Positions 8,145 to 16,673 of a stretch of DNA of 64,000 bases are shown here, in pieces. Source of the stretch: Streptomyces sp. 35G-GA-8 (lineage in GTDB: Bacteria > Actinomycetota > Actinomycetes > Streptomycetales > Streptomycetaceae). The notes under the pieces were generated by a model. That model was not told the origin of the DNA. It saw only the letters and a program-made list of their open reading frames with translations, and did not search any database. The DNA lies in the NCBI RefSeq assembly GCF_023534745.1, contig NZ_JAMHJQ010000012.1, positions 62,001 through 126,000 on the forward strand. The letters are read 5' to 3'. Within the stretch, counting starts at the first letter, position 1. The number at the start of each line of letters is the position of its first letter. The position numbers and the translations under genes were made by a program.

Positions 8145-8696
8145 ATGTCTACCCGCACAGAGCAGGTCATGTATGTCCAGACGCCCGAGTTCGCGCGTCA
8201 TGCGGAGCGAATCGCGGAGGTGACCGATGCGACCTCTCGACTGAATGTGCTTCCGTTCAGCGACAGCGAAGGTCGCGCGGAACTCCTTTCTGTTGTGTTC
8301 GGTGGCCCGCTGCCGGAGTCGGTGGTGATCTACCCGCCGTTCTTCACCGAGTACGGGCTGAACACGACGTTCGGGGAGAACGTCTTCGTCAACCAGGGAT
8401 GCACCTTCATGGACAGGGGAGGCATCCGTCTCGGCAACGGCATCATGATGGCCCCGAAGGTCAGCCTCATCACCGGAGGCCATCCACTCCCCCTGGCCGA
8501 GCGCCGCGAGTACCTCTCCTTCGCCCCGATCGTCATTGAGAACGACGTCTGGATCGGGACGGCTGCCGTGATCACCCAGGGGGTGACCATCGGTGCCGGT
8601 GCGGTGGTCGCTGCCGGTGCGGTGGTCACTCGTGATGTTCCTGCCGGCACCGTGGTCGCGGGGGTGCCCGCCCGGGTGATCAAGACGATCGACTGA
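8145..8696 (+). CDS. Hexapeptide O-acetyltransferase (LacA/Maa-like)
   Basis: 183 residues of the left-handed beta-helix acetyltransferase family, which moves acetyl from acetyl-CoA to a sugar or similar hydroxyl. Seen: the N-terminal helical cap, [20 protein letters not shown] with [23 protein letters not shown] (the His of GHPL is the general base in this family), and the repeats [40 protein letters not shown] and [10 protein letters not shown]. The enzymes act as trimers in the cytosol. ATG 8145 was chosen; an in-frame ATG eight codons later is an alternative. The gene is probably controlled by the divergent LysR. The acceptor is not known. Confidence 0.88.
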   Translation: MSTRTEQVMYVQTPEFARHAERIAEVTDATSRLNVLPFSDSEGRAELLSVVFGGPLPESVVIYPPFFTEYGLNTTFGENVFVNQGCTFMDRGGIRLGNGIMMAPKVSLITGGHPLPLAERREYLSFAPIVIENDVWIGTAAVITQGVTIGAGAVVAAGAVVTRDVPAGTVVAGVPARVIKTID

Positions 8697-8717
8697 GCCC
8701 GGAGCGGCCCTCCCCTG

Positions 8718-8819
8718 CTCAAGCAGTGGCGGGGCCCGGCCACGAGGTTCGACAAGCTCGCGATCGTCCACCGTTCGGCCGCGGTCCTCGCCGCAGTGCT
8801 GGTCCTGGCTCGCACTTAA
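8718..8819 (+). pseudogene. IS5-type transposase C-terminal scrap
   Basis: A 33-residue open stretch reads LKQWRGPATRFDKLAIVHR and AAVLAAVLVLART, then TAA. It matches the usual C-terminal end of IS5/IS4-like transposases (GxATRxDKxxxxY/HxxAVxLA). Nothing of the rest of the element is visible. Confidence 0.5.
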
Positions 8820-8910
8820 CGGACACGCCTTTACCGCAACGACACTCCGTGACAGACCGGTGGACCGGTAGAGCGATGCGATTGAAGAGCCGTCGGGCCT
8901 CGTTCATGGC

Positions 8911-9042
8911 TTCCGCGTCCAGGACCTCACGGTGTCCTTCGGCGCCGGCGACGGAACCGTCACCCCCGTACGGGGCGTCGACCTCGACCTGGCCGCCGAC
9001 GCCCCGGGTTCGTCGGAGCGGCGAGTTCGGGACGTTCCGTAG
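8911..9042 (+). pseudogene. ABC ATPase N-terminal scrap
   Basis: Reads FRVQDLTVSFGAGDGTVTPV followed by RGVDLDLAAD, the first strands of a Dpp/Opp-type transporter ATPase just before its Walker A. It then turns into unrelated residues and stops at TAG 9040. The Walker A motif is absent. It lies 90 bp after the IS5-type scrap. Confidence 0.4.
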
Positions 9043-9069
9043 TAGTTGACGCACAGACGGGTGATGGGG

Positions 9070-10893
9070 CTACCAGGAGTGCGTTGTTCGTCGCTCGGCA
9101 TCGCGGATGGCGCGGGCGGCGTTGATGAGCCCGATGTGGCTGAGGGCTTGTGGGAAGTTGCCGAGGGCTTCTCCCGTGGTCGAATCGGCCTCCTCGGCAA
9201 GCAGGCCCAGGTCATTGGTGTGTGCGAGGGCGGCCTGGAAGACGTGTCGTGCACGGATGGTGTGGCCGGTGAGGGCAAGGGCTTGAGCGAGCCAGAAGGT
9301 ACACAGCAAAAAGGCGCCCTCTTCTTCCCGCAACTCGTCGGTGAGGTAGCGGCGGACCAGCCCGTCGCGGCCGGTCAGGTGGGTGTGGATGGCCAGCACG
9401 GTGGACTGTACGCGGGGGTCGTGCGGCGGAAGGAAGCCGACGATGGGCAGCATCAGTGCGGAGGCGTCGAGGTCGTCATTCTCGAATGCCTGGGTGAAGG
9501 CACCCGGGCCGGGTTTCCAACCGCGTTGTTCGATGGCCTGGCGGATCTGGTCGCGCTCGTGCCGCCAGTGGGGCAGTCGGTCGACCGCCTGGAGGGCGGG
9601 GGCCATCGCGATGGCCCGGTCCAGGGCGACCCAGCACATCAGTTTGGAGTGAAGGAAGTGCCTGCTGGGCCCGCGTCTCTCCCAGATGCCTTGATCGGGT
9701 TGAGTCCATCGCTGGGCGGCTGTTTCGGCTGCCTGGAGCAGGAAGGTGCGGGTGGTCGGGGCGAGGGGCTCACCGGGTGGAAGGGTCTGGTGAGCGGCGT
9801 CGAGGAGTTCGCCGTAGACGTCGAGTTGGCGTTGGCGCCAGGCGTCGTTGCCGATTCGGACAGGGCTGCTGTCGCGCCAGCCGGTCAGCTGCGGCACAAG
9901 CCGCTCGCTCAGATCGCGTTCGCCGCCGATGCCATACATGATCTGTAGGTCGACGCCGCGGTCAAGCTGGGTCGCCGCGGTCCGCGCGAGGAAGTCGAAG
10001 AACCGGTTCCGCTCCTTCTCACAGGCGGCCGTGGCCAGCGCCTGCAAGGTGAAACTCGCGTCCCGGACCCATGTGTAGCGGTAGTCCCAGTTACGTGTCC
10101 CGCCCGCCATCTCGGGCAGGGAGGTGGTGGCCGCGGCGACGATGGCCCCGGAGGGGGCGTAGGTCAGGGCGCGCAGCACACGCCCGCTGTCGCCCACCTT
10201 GTCCTGCCAGGGTCCGACGTAGCCGCGATGGAGCTTCGACCAGGAGCGCCAGCCTTTGACGGTGTCGGACATCCGGCGCCGGATGCGCCTCGTCGGCCAG
10301 CTCGCCGGTCGCTCTTCCCACGCGGGCCTGACGTGCAGGGCGAATCCGAGGTGGTGCCCTGCCGAGAGCGGGATTCCGCCGTCCGCTGTGGAGCCGCACA
10401 CCCGCAGGTCGACGGGGCAGGAAAGCAGCAGGACATGGGCGCCCCCGTACGCCGCGAGCCCACCTCGTACGGTCGACAGGAGCGGGTGGACAAGTCCGAA
10501 CTCCGGGCGCGGCGCGTAGACGATCTCGATGGTCACACGCCCTTCGGTGCAGGTGACGTGTCGCAGGAGCGTTCCAGGGGAAGCGGTGCCGAGCGCGTGC
10601 CCGCGTTCACGCCGCCCGAGGGTGAGAGCATCGCGCAGAACCACCGTTCCGGTGGCCGTACGGAAGGTCGTCTCCAGAACAAGGGTGTCCTCCACGTAGC
10701 GGCGGCTGATATCGGCGGCGCCGGTGGGGCGGATGACCCAGTGGCCCGCGTCCTCGTCGAGGAGCCGGGCGAAGATCGCCGGGCTGTCGAACCGGGGCAG
10801 ACACAGCCAGTCCACCGAGCCGTCGGTGGTCACCAGCGCGGCCGCGCGGCAGTCGGACAGCAGAGCGTGGTCACCGATCGGTCGCGCGCTCAT
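9070..10893 (-). CDS. GH15 family glycoside hydrolase
   Basis: 607-residue member of the GH15 group (glucoamylase-like, including actinobacterial trehalases). The N-terminal super-sandwich starts with RPIGDHALLSDCRAAALVTT and DGSVDWLCLPRFDSPAIFAR. The (alpha/alpha)6 barrel carries GGTRNWDYRYTWVRDASFTLQ with the substrate-site Trp/Arg/Asp, and the C-terminal part holds LGLLAEEADSTTGEALGNFP, where Glu and Asp match the catalytic base region. No signal peptide is seen, so it acts in the cytosol, which suits trehalose or alpha-glucan turnover. ATG 10891-10893. No partner gene lies close by. Confidence 0.88.
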   Translation of the reverse strand: MSARPIGDHALLSDCRAAALVTTDGSVDWLCLPRFDSPAIFARLLDEDAGHWVIRPTGAADISRRYVEDTLVLETTFRTATGTVVLRDALTLGRRERGHALGTASPGTLLRHVTCTEGRVTIEIVYAPRPEFGLVHPLLSTVRGGLAAYGGAHVLLLSCPVDLRVCGSTADGGIPLSAGHHLGFALHVRPAWEERPASWPTRRIRRRMSDTVKGWRSWSKLHRGYVGPWQDKVGDSGRVLRALTYAPSGAIVAAATTSLPEMAGGTRNWDYRYTWVRDASFTLQALATAACEKERNRFFDFLARTAATQLDRGVDLQIMYGIGGERDLSERLVPQLTGWRDSSPVRIGNDAWRQRQLDVYGELLDAAHQTLPPGEPLAPTTRTFLLQAAETAAQRWTQPDQGIWERRGPSRHFLHSKLMCWVALDRAIAMAPALQAVDRLPHWRHERDQIRQAIEQRGWKPGPGAFTQAFENDDLDASALMLPIVGFLPPHDPRVQSTVLAIHTHLTGRDGLVRRYLTDELREEEGAFLLCTFWLAQALALTGHTIRARHVFQAALAHTNDLGLLAEEADSTTGEALGNFPQALSHIGLINAARAIRDAERRTTHSW

Positions 10894-11217
10894 GCGTCAC
10901 GGCCCGTCCGCCTCGGGCCGAACGCGGCCCCGGACAGGTCGACACCCGCGGTTGCCCGCGTTGTAGGCCTCTCCGGGTGTCCGACGACTGTCATCGATTC
11001 CAGCCTTCCCGTACCGGCGGATTCACCTCTATCCCATCAGCACGCTCGGTGGATCGCACGTTCCGGCGGTGCCCGAGACCCCGGGCCGGCCCCAAACCGG
11101 CTTCACGCGCTCCCCGTCAGAAGGCCTCCTCCACCGCCCAGGTGCGGGCCCATTCCCCGGACCAACGCCCCATGTCATCGAAGGGTGGGCTCAGAACCGT
11201 ACCGAAACATCCCGATC
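10894..11217. other. No gene recognised
   Basis: Intergenic stretch between the GH15 gene and the nitronate monooxygenase promoter. A short leftward frame (GRWSGEWARTWAVEEAF, ending near 11117) looks vaguely protein-like but cannot be assigned. Confidence 0.35.
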
Positions 11218-11240
11218 TTGCGATGAAGTATCTATCGCAA
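11218..11240. promoter_or_regulatory. Operator candidate TTGCGAT-N9-ATCGCAA
   Basis: Perfect 7-bp inverted repeat with a 9-bp spacer in an unusually AT-rich patch, 118 bp before the nitronate monooxygenase start. A TACTAT hexamer that could be a -10 box follows at 11248-11253. No regulator gene is adjacent. Confidence 0.45.
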
Positions 11241-11358
11241 TTTGTCCTACTATGTGGATCCTGTGCGGGCCGCCCCGCGTGCCCGGACCGCTTTCGCCCG
11301 CGGCGAGAACGGTGACGGGGCCGTAAGAAACCCGGATCAACGTCATGAGGAGTCTGGT

Positions 11359-12420
11359 GTGACAGGGCGGGAACGAGCTCACGCGTTTTGTGAGCGCTTC
11401 GGATTGCAGATGCCGGTGCTTCAGGCTCCGATGGCCGGGTCTTCTCCTGTCGATCTAGCCGTCGCGGTAGCTGAGGCGGGCGGCATGGGCGCCCGGGGAG
11501 CCCTCCAGGATTCACCGGACCGCATCGCAGCATGGGTGGGAGAGTTTCGCGCCCGGTCCTCCGGGTCCCTGCAGTTGAACGTCTGGATCCCTGAACCCGT
11601 TTGTAACGAGCAGGAAGACCGAAAGCGGCGCTCCGACAAGGCCCGGACCTTCCTCAACCGTTTCGGTCCTCCCGGCGAACCCGTCACAACACCCCGACCA
11701 GCGTTCGAAAAGCAATGCGAAGCCCTGCTCCGGGCCCGCCCCACCGTGGTCTCCTCGATCATGGGCCTGTTCGAGCTCGATTATGTACGGCGCCTCCACG
11801 CCCAGGGCATCGCCTGGTTCGCCTGTGCGACCACCCTTGACGAGGCCCTGGCCGCTCAGGACGCAGGTGCGGACGCGATCGTGGCCCAGGGCATGGAAGC
11901 CGGCGGGCACCGGGGCACTTTCCATCAGGACGCCGCCGAGCACACAGATGTCGGGCTGCTCGCTCTGCTTCCCTGGTTCGCCGACCACCTGCGCGTACCC
12001 ATCGTCGCCGCCGGCGGGATCGCTGACGGACGCGGCGTAGCGGCCGCACTGGCCCTGGGCGCCAGCGCGGTTCAGGTCGGCACGGCCCTCCTGCGCTGTC
12101 CCGAGACGGCAACTGCCCCGGAATGGGCCGCCGCGCTGACCGGGCTGGCACCGCACGCCACCGTGACCACCCGTGTGTACACCGGACGGCTGGCCCGAGC
12201 CGCGCCCACCCCCTACGTGAAAGCCTGGAACCAGCCCGGAGCACCAAGCCCGGCGCCGTTTCCTGAACAGCTGGAACTCACCGCCCAGTGGCGGCGAGGG
12301 ACCAACCAGGTCGATCCTGCCAGCCATTGGGCAGGTCAGAGCGCTGCCCTTGCCACCGACGAGCCCGCTGGCGACGTACTCGCCAGGATGTGGCGCGATG
12401 CTTCGGGCCTGATCACCTGA
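11359..12420 (+). CDS. Nitronate monooxygenase
   Basis: FMN-dependent TIM-barrel enzyme (2-nitropropane dioxygenase family, 353 residues) that oxidises nitronates to carbonyl compounds and nitrite. Seen: APMAGSSPVDLAVAVAEAGG at the N-terminus, the substrate/FMN segment AQGMEAGGHRGTFH with its conserved His, and VAAGGIADGRGVAAALALGA plus SAVQVGTALLRCPE, the phosphate-binding loop for FMN. GTG 11359 was chosen because AGGAG lies 5 nt before it; the frame is open further upstream from an ATG at 11242 lacking a ribosome site. A likely terminator follows. Confidence 0.88.
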   Translation: MTGRERAHAFCERFGLQMPVLQAPMAGSSPVDLAVAVAEAGGMGARGALQDSPDRIAAWVGEFRARSSGSLQLNVWIPEPVCNEQEDRKRRSDKARTFLNRFGPPGEPVTTPRPAFEKQCEALLRARPTVVSSIMGLFELDYVRRLHAQGIAWFACATTLDEALAAQDAGADAIVAQGMEAGGHRGTFHQDAAEHTDVGLLALLPWFADHLRVPIVAAGGIADGRGVAAALALGASAVQVGTALLRCPETATAPEWAAALTGLAPHATVTTRVYTGRLARAAPTPYVKAWNQPGAPSPAPFPEQLELTAQWRRGTNQVDPASHWAGQSAALATDEPAGDVLARMWRDASGLIT

Positions 12421-12428
12421 TCGATGCA

Positions 12429-12445
12429 CCCGCCGCACCGGCGGG
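12429..12445 (+). terminator. Hairpin after nitronate monooxygenase
   Basis: CCCGCCG-CAC-CGGCGGG, a perfect 7-bp stem with a 3-nt loop starting 8 nt after the stop. There is no U-tract, as is common in streptomycetes. Confidence 0.45.
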
Positions 12446-13004
12446 CTCGCTGAAACCGCGAGGCCCCCGTCCGGTGTGGCGGACCGAACCACAGTGTGGA
12501 AGCTCGATTGGGCGCTGACCGCACCGCTGGATCTCCCCGGCGAGCTTCACAGCGGCCTCCAGTTCCGGCTGCTACCGCCGGGTGTCCATGTGAAGTGCCG
12601 AGATATGTTGGGCATCGGAGTCTCGAGAGATCCTTGACGGTCGGAACACATCCTTGACGCCCTCCAGACCGCTGGCCTTGCATGGACAAGGGTGGGGACG
12701 GCGAGGTCGTCGATGACCGTCGATGGCCGGCTGAGTACCGCTACCGCGAGGTGCTCCACACGGCTGGCACAACTCCACGCGGCTCCAACGGTCGGCCTGC
12801 CTCTGCGCCAACGGGTAAGACGGAACGGGACCGTTCGGCCCGAGTGGGGAACCTCCGCGCCGCATCGATCATCAGATCCTGTGAAGCGAAAAGCAGGAGG
12901 GAGATCTTCCAGGCGCGGGGAGCTGACGAGCCGCACGACGACACGTCGGCGCGGCCCGCCCAACTCCCCTCCCATCCCCTCCGTACATCTCGTAAGGAAC
13001 ACGC
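12446..13004. other. Long intergenic region with direct repeat
   Basis: About 560 bp with no gene I can support. ATCCTTGACG occurs at 12630-12639 and again at 12650-12659, exactly 20 bp apart (two helical turns), which could be a regulator site. The 3' end holds the leader and ribosome site (AAGGA) of the secreted protein that follows. Confidence 0.4.
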
Positions 13005-13979
13005 TTGACTTCCCACATATCGATCCTTCCCCGGCGCCTACGGCGCACCGCGACCGTATCCGTGCTCGTCGGCACCGCCGCCGCGATCGTGGCCACGGCC
13101 TCCCCGGCGAGCGCGATATCCGGCGCCGGTGCGGAGCCGTCCCGGTCCGAGGTTTCCTGCACGTCGGACAAGACCGGCCTCGCGAGCCGACTCAGCGAGG
13201 ACATCAAGGCCGTGGTGGAGGACGCCGCCCTCAAGGGACGAGTCTCCGTCGCTCTGTACGACCGCACCACAGGCACCAACTGCGCGTTCAACGCGGACCA
13301 GCAGTACGACTCGGCGAGCGTTGTCAAGGTCATCGTCCTGGGCGCGCTCCTGCGCCGGGCCCAGGACGAGAACCGGGACCTGACCTCGTCCGAGCAGACG
13401 CTCGCCACCAAAATGATCACGGCGTCCGACAACGACTCGACGACCACGCTGTGGAAGCAACTCGGTCTCGCCCGTATCTCGGACTTTCTGCGCCGCGCGG
13501 GCATGGATCACACGACCCCCGACCCGGAGGGCTACTGGGGACTGACGCAGATCAACGCCGCCGACCAGCTCAGGCTGATGCAGCTGCTCACCTCGGCGAA
13601 CCCCGTTCTCGACGACGAGCGCCGTGCCTACGCGCTGGGCCTGATGAACCAGGTGATCCCCGCTCAGCGCTGGGGCGTCCCCACGGGCGCACCGAGCGGA
13701 GCGACGGTACACGTCAAGAACGGCTGGCTGCAGCGCAGCAGCGGCGGATGGCGTGTGCACAGCGTCGGCGCGTTCACCGGGCAGGGGCATGACTACGGCC
13801 TCGCGGTCCTGACTGCCGACAACACGGACATGCCTGCCAGTGTCGCGGTGATCGAGAACATCGCCCGGGTGGTACACGGGGACCTCAACGGGACCACCCT
13901 CGCCCCGCTCCAGGAACAGCGCGGCCAGGACCTGCCCACCACCTCCGACGGCTCCCTGGTGCCCGACGGCGACCGGTGA
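13005..13979 (+). CDS. Secreted beta-lactamase-like serine hydrolase
   Basis: 324 residues. It has a Sec-type signal (LPRRLRRTATVSVLVGTAAA, then SPASA, cleavage near residue 37). The mature part follows the class A beta-lactamase plan: SASVVKV (Ser-x-x-Lys, near residue 105), ASDNDST (SDN loop) and HVKNGW, where Lys-Asn-Gly replaces the usual Lys-Thr-Gly. The Omega-loop Glu of true class A enzymes is not obvious. Proteins of this type are often peptidoglycan or esterase-like enzymes and not resistance factors. The start is TTG at 13005 with AAGGA 8 nt upstream. The gene ends inside a tandem octamer repeat that puts stop codons in all frames. Confidence 0.82.
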   Translation: MTSHISILPRRLRRTATVSVLVGTAAAIVATASPASAISGAGAEPSRSEVSCTSDKTGLASRLSEDIKAVVEDAALKGRVSVALYDRTTGTNCAFNADQQYDSASVVKVIVLGALLRRAQDENRDLTSSEQTLATKMITASDNDSTTTLWKQLGLARISDFLRRAGMDHTTPDPEGYWGLTQINAADQLRLMQLLTSANPVLDDERRAYALGLMNQVIPAQRWGVPTGAPSGATVHVKNGWLQRSSGGWRVHSVGAFTGQGHDYGLAVLTADNTDMPASVAVIENIARVVHGDLNGTTLAPLQEQRGQDLPTTSDGSLVPDGDR

Positions 13980-13994
13980 CCGGTGACCGGTGAT
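13971..13994 (+). repeat. Tandem octamer (GACCGGTG)x3 over stop codon
   Basis: Three perfect copies of GACCGGTG. The gene stop TGA is at 13977-13979; the next copies place TGA at 13985 and 13993, so all three rightward frames are closed within 19 bp. Confidence 0.75.
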
Positions 13995-13999
13995 CCACT

Positions 14000-14027
14000 C
14001 CGCCGCCCGGCCTGAGCCGGGCGGCGG
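14000..14027 (+). terminator. 12-bp stem hairpin
   Basis: CCGCCGCCCGGC-CTGA-GCCGGGCGGCGG, a perfect 12-bp stem with a 4-nt loop, 20 nt after the stop of the secreted hydrolase. A strong intrinsic terminator candidate. Confidence 0.7.
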
Positions 14028-14064
14028 AACCGGTGATCCGAACGAGGGCCTTATCTCTCTGTCC

Positions 14065-14113
14065 GGCCACAACACTGGCCACAACATTGGTCGCATCAGT
14101 TGGTCGCGTCATT
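14065..14113 (+). repeat. Four-unit 12/13-bp repeat array
   Basis: GGCCACAACACT, GGCCACAACATT, GGTCGCATCAGTT and GGTCGCGTCATT follow one another. Consensus is close to GGYCRCAWCATT. It lies 66 bp before the VOC/MerR operon start and could be a multi-site binding region for the MerR protein or another factor. Confidence 0.45.
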
Positions 14114-14178
14114 GGGGCGGGGCGAGATCCACGACCCGGCTTGACCCTCACGTCGCGTGAGGCCGGAAGGTGGGGTGC

Positions 14179-14715
14179 ATGAGCGACCACTACAACGCGT
14201 TTGAGATGAGCCCCGTACCCGCTCCCGGCCCGGACGCGGTTGCGCCGGAGCTGTTCCGCGGCATCTACGGAATGCCCGCGTTCATGACGATCCCCACGAG
14301 CGATATGGCGGCGTCGGTGGATTTCTGGACTCGTGGGCTCGGGTTCTTCGAGCTGTTCAGCATCCCCGGCAGGCTCGTGCATCTGCGCCGGTGGGCGTTC
14401 CAGGACGTACTGCTCGTCTCGGCGGCCGGCGTTCCGGAGCGGACACCAGCGATGAGTATCAGTTTCGCGTGCGTGCTCAGCCAGGTCGATTCCCTGGTCG
14501 AGGCCTGTCGTGCGTTGCGTCCGGACTCGGTCGACGGTCCACGGGACACTCCCTGGAACACCCGCGATGTGGAGGTGATCACCCCCGAGAACGCACGGAT
14601 CGTGTTCACCGCGGCGAAGCCCTTTGATCCGGCCAGTCAGGAGGCGCGGAACCTCGAAGCCATCGGGATCACCCCACCGGGCGTCGACGGCGGCGACAAT
14701 GACGAGCATGCCTGA
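14179..14715 (+). CDS. VOC-fold protein (glyoxalase/bleomycin-resistance type)
   Basis: 178 residues. VOC domain with GMPAFMTIPTSDMAASVDFW and TRGLGFFELF in the first half, and DVEVITPENARIVFTAAKPF in the second. Such proteins bind drugs or act as metal-dependent enzymes. ATG 14179 follows a GGAAGG site; a GTG nine bases upstream is possible. Its last codons overlap the start of the MerR gene, so the two are translated together. A drug-sensing regulator joined to a VOC protein suggests a resistance or detoxification unit, which is inference. Confidence 0.8.
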   Translation: MSDHYNAFEMSPVPAPGPDAVAPELFRGIYGMPAFMTIPTSDMAASVDFWTRGLGFFELFSIPGRLVHLRRWAFQDVLLVSAAGVPERTPAMSISFACVLSQVDSLVEACRALRPDSVDGPRDTPWNTRDVEVITPENARIVFTAAKPFDPASQEARNLEAIGITPPGVDGGDNDEHA

Positions 14716-15616
14716 TACCACGGAAGCCGATGGCCTGACCGTCGGTCAGGTCTCGGCGCGTCTGGGCATGACGGTCCGCGCGCTGCACCACTGGGACGAG
14801 ATCGGTCTGGCGCGACCGTCGCGGCGTACGGCCGCCGGATACCGGCTCTACACCGCCGGTGATCTGGAACGCCTGCACCGCATCGTCGTCTACCGCGAGA
14901 TCGGCCTCGACCTGGACAGGATCCGGGTTGTCCTGGACGACTCGACCGCGGACGTGCCCGCCGCGCTGCGCGCGCAGCGCACCCAGGTCACTGAACGGAT
15001 CGACCGCCTCCAGCGGCTCGGCGCCGGACTGGACCGGATGATCGACGCCCACGAGCGCGGCCTGCTGCTGACCGTCGAGCAGCAGGCCGCGATCTTCGGC
15101 CCCCAGTGGAACCCGGACTGGCCTGCCCAAGCCCGTCAGCGCTATGGAGACACAACACAATGGATGCACTACGCCGAACGCTCGGCCTCTCGCGGTCCGG
15201 AGGAATGGCAGGCCATCGCCGACGACGTCGCCGACCTCGACCGTGCCCTCGGGGACGCGATGGACGCCGGCGTCACACCTGGTAGCCCGGAAGCGAATCA
15301 ACTCGTCGAGCGGCACCGCGAGGTTTTCGCCTCGTACTTTCCCCTCACCAGGCAGATGCAGGTCTGTCTCGGCCGCATGTACGAGGCCGATCCGGCATTC
15401 GCCGCCCACTACGACGGCATCCGCGCCGGCCTTGCCACGTGGTTCCGTCGCATCGTCGACGCAAGCGCGCGTGCGCACGGCATCGACCCCGACACCGCGA
15501 CCTGGCAGCAAGACAACCGAGTCGGATTCCGTGAAAGCCGTGTTGACCGGTGCGGACCTGGTGACATGCCCCTTGGAGGCGGCGTTCCTCGTTCGGACCG
15601 GACCCGCGATCGATGA
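14699..15616 (+). CDS. MerR regulator with TipAS domain
   Basis: About 305 residues. The N-terminal MerR helix-turn-helix reads TVGQVSARLGMTVRALHHWD and EIGLARPSRRTAAGYRLYT. A coiled coil follows (residues 80-125, RAQRTQVTERIDRLQRLG). The C-terminal part (from FGPQWNPDWPAQARQRYG to AHGIDPDTATW) is a TipAS/antibiotic-recognition domain as in TipAL, which captures drugs and switches the regulator on. After DTATW there are about 35 extra residues (QQDNRVGFRE onward) that do not look like the family, so the true end may have been altered by a shift. It starts at ATG 14699 or 14708, inside the VOC gene. Confidence 0.85.
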   Translation: MTSMPDTTEADGLTVGQVSARLGMTVRALHHWDEIGLARPSRRTAAGYRLYTAGDLERLHRIVVYREIGLDLDRIRVVLDDSTADVPAALRAQRTQVTERIDRLQRLGAGLDRMIDAHERGLLLTVEQQAAIFGPQWNPDWPAQARQRYGDTTQWMHYAERSASRGPEEWQAIADDVADLDRALGDAMDAGVTPGSPEANQLVERHREVFASYFPLTRQMQVCLGRMYEADPAFAAHYDGIRAGLATWFRRIVDASARAHGIDPDTATWQQDNRVGFRESRVDRCGPGDMPLGGGVPRSDRTRDR

Positions 15617-15838
15617 TGCGGACGAGGTGGAAGGTGGCCCCCGGCAGTGCTGGAGGCGCCTCGTTTGTTCTGCCGTAACCGCGCCGTCCGGCCCCTGACG
15701 GGGGCTCGGCGCCGCTGCCGCCACGCATCGTGGTACTTGCCGCGGACGAGGCGCCGGGAAGTGGGATACGGTCGGCCGCGTCATCGCACGCGATAAACCT
15801 GGCGACGTCGGCGATCGTCCCCGGGATACTGGTCACCC

Positions 15839-16585
15839 ATGGATGAGGTCAAAGTCGTCGTCGCCCATTCCGAGCGCGCGACCCTGCGTGTCGGCGACGT
15901 GTTCTTGAAGGTGGACGCCGATCAGGCGCGCATCGACGTCGAGGTCGAGGCGATGGCCCTGGTGCCGGTCCCGACCCCGGAGGTCCTGTGGCGCAAGCCG
16001 CCCGTGCTCGCGATCGCCGCCGTCCCGGGCACGGTGCTCGGCCGTCTCGGTGAGCCGTCGACCGCGTCGTCGGCGGCGTGGGCCGCGGCGGGCGCCACCA
16101 TCCGGCAGTTGCACGAGGCGCCCTTGCCGCCCTGGCCCGGCCGGCGCCGCCGGGGTCCCGACGAGCTGGCAGCGGAACTCGACGCCGAGTGCGAATTGCT
16201 CGTGACGAACGGCATCCTGCCCGCCGACCTGGTCACCCACAACCGCCAGGTCGCCGAGGCCGCGCTCCGGCCGTGGTCTCCGGTGTTCACGCACGGCGAC
16301 CTGCAGATCGCGCACGTCTTCGTCGACGGCGACGAGGTCACCGGCATCATCGACTGGTCCGAGGCGGGCCAAGGTGATGCCCTGTTCGATCTCGCCATCT
16401 TGACGCTCGGACACGAAGAGCACCTCGACGACGTCCTCTCCGGCTACGGCACCGACGTCGACACCGACGTGATCCGCGCATGGTGGTCACTGCGAAGCCT
16501 GCTGGCAGTTCGCTGGCTGATCGAGCACGGCTTCGACCCGTCCGCGCCGGGCTGCGAGGTCGATGTGCTGAAATCCCGGATGTGA
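15839..16585 (+). CDS. APH-family phosphotransferase 2
   Basis: 248 residues, kinase-like fold. The catalytic loop reads FTHGDLQIAHVFVDGDEVTG with HGD intact but His in place of the usual metal Asn five positions after Asp; IIDWSEAG supplies the second metal Asp. The N-lobe is short, and no clear Lys-containing strand like that of true aminoglycoside kinases stands out (VFLKVDAD may be it). It may phosphorylate an aminoglycoside, a macrolide or a metabolite. It sits 220 bp after the VOC/TipAS operon, in the same direction, consistent with a small resistance-type cluster. ATG 15839 has no strong ribosome site. Confidence 0.8.
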   Translation: MDEVKVVVAHSERATLRVGDVFLKVDADQARIDVEVEAMALVPVPTPEVLWRKPPVLAIAAVPGTVLGRLGEPSTASSAAWAAAGATIRQLHEAPLPPWPGRRRRGPDELAAELDAECELLVTNGILPADLVTHNRQVAEAALRPWSPVFTHGDLQIAHVFVDGDEVTGIIDWSEAGQGDALFDLAILTLGHEEHLDDVLSGYGTDVDTDVIRAWWSLRSLLAVRWLIEHGFDPSAPGCEVDVLKSRM

Positions 16586-16673
16586 GGCCGCGCGAGCCCG
16601 ACCACTCCACGTGCGTTCCAACGCATCGCTGTCCGAGACCGCGGGCCGTTCTACAAGGAGGACGGGAGCGTTT

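Noticed and set aside
12446-13004. Several overlapping frames of 90-150 codons
   Set aside because: None has a ribosome site, family motif or consistent codon pattern; the region was left as non-coding.
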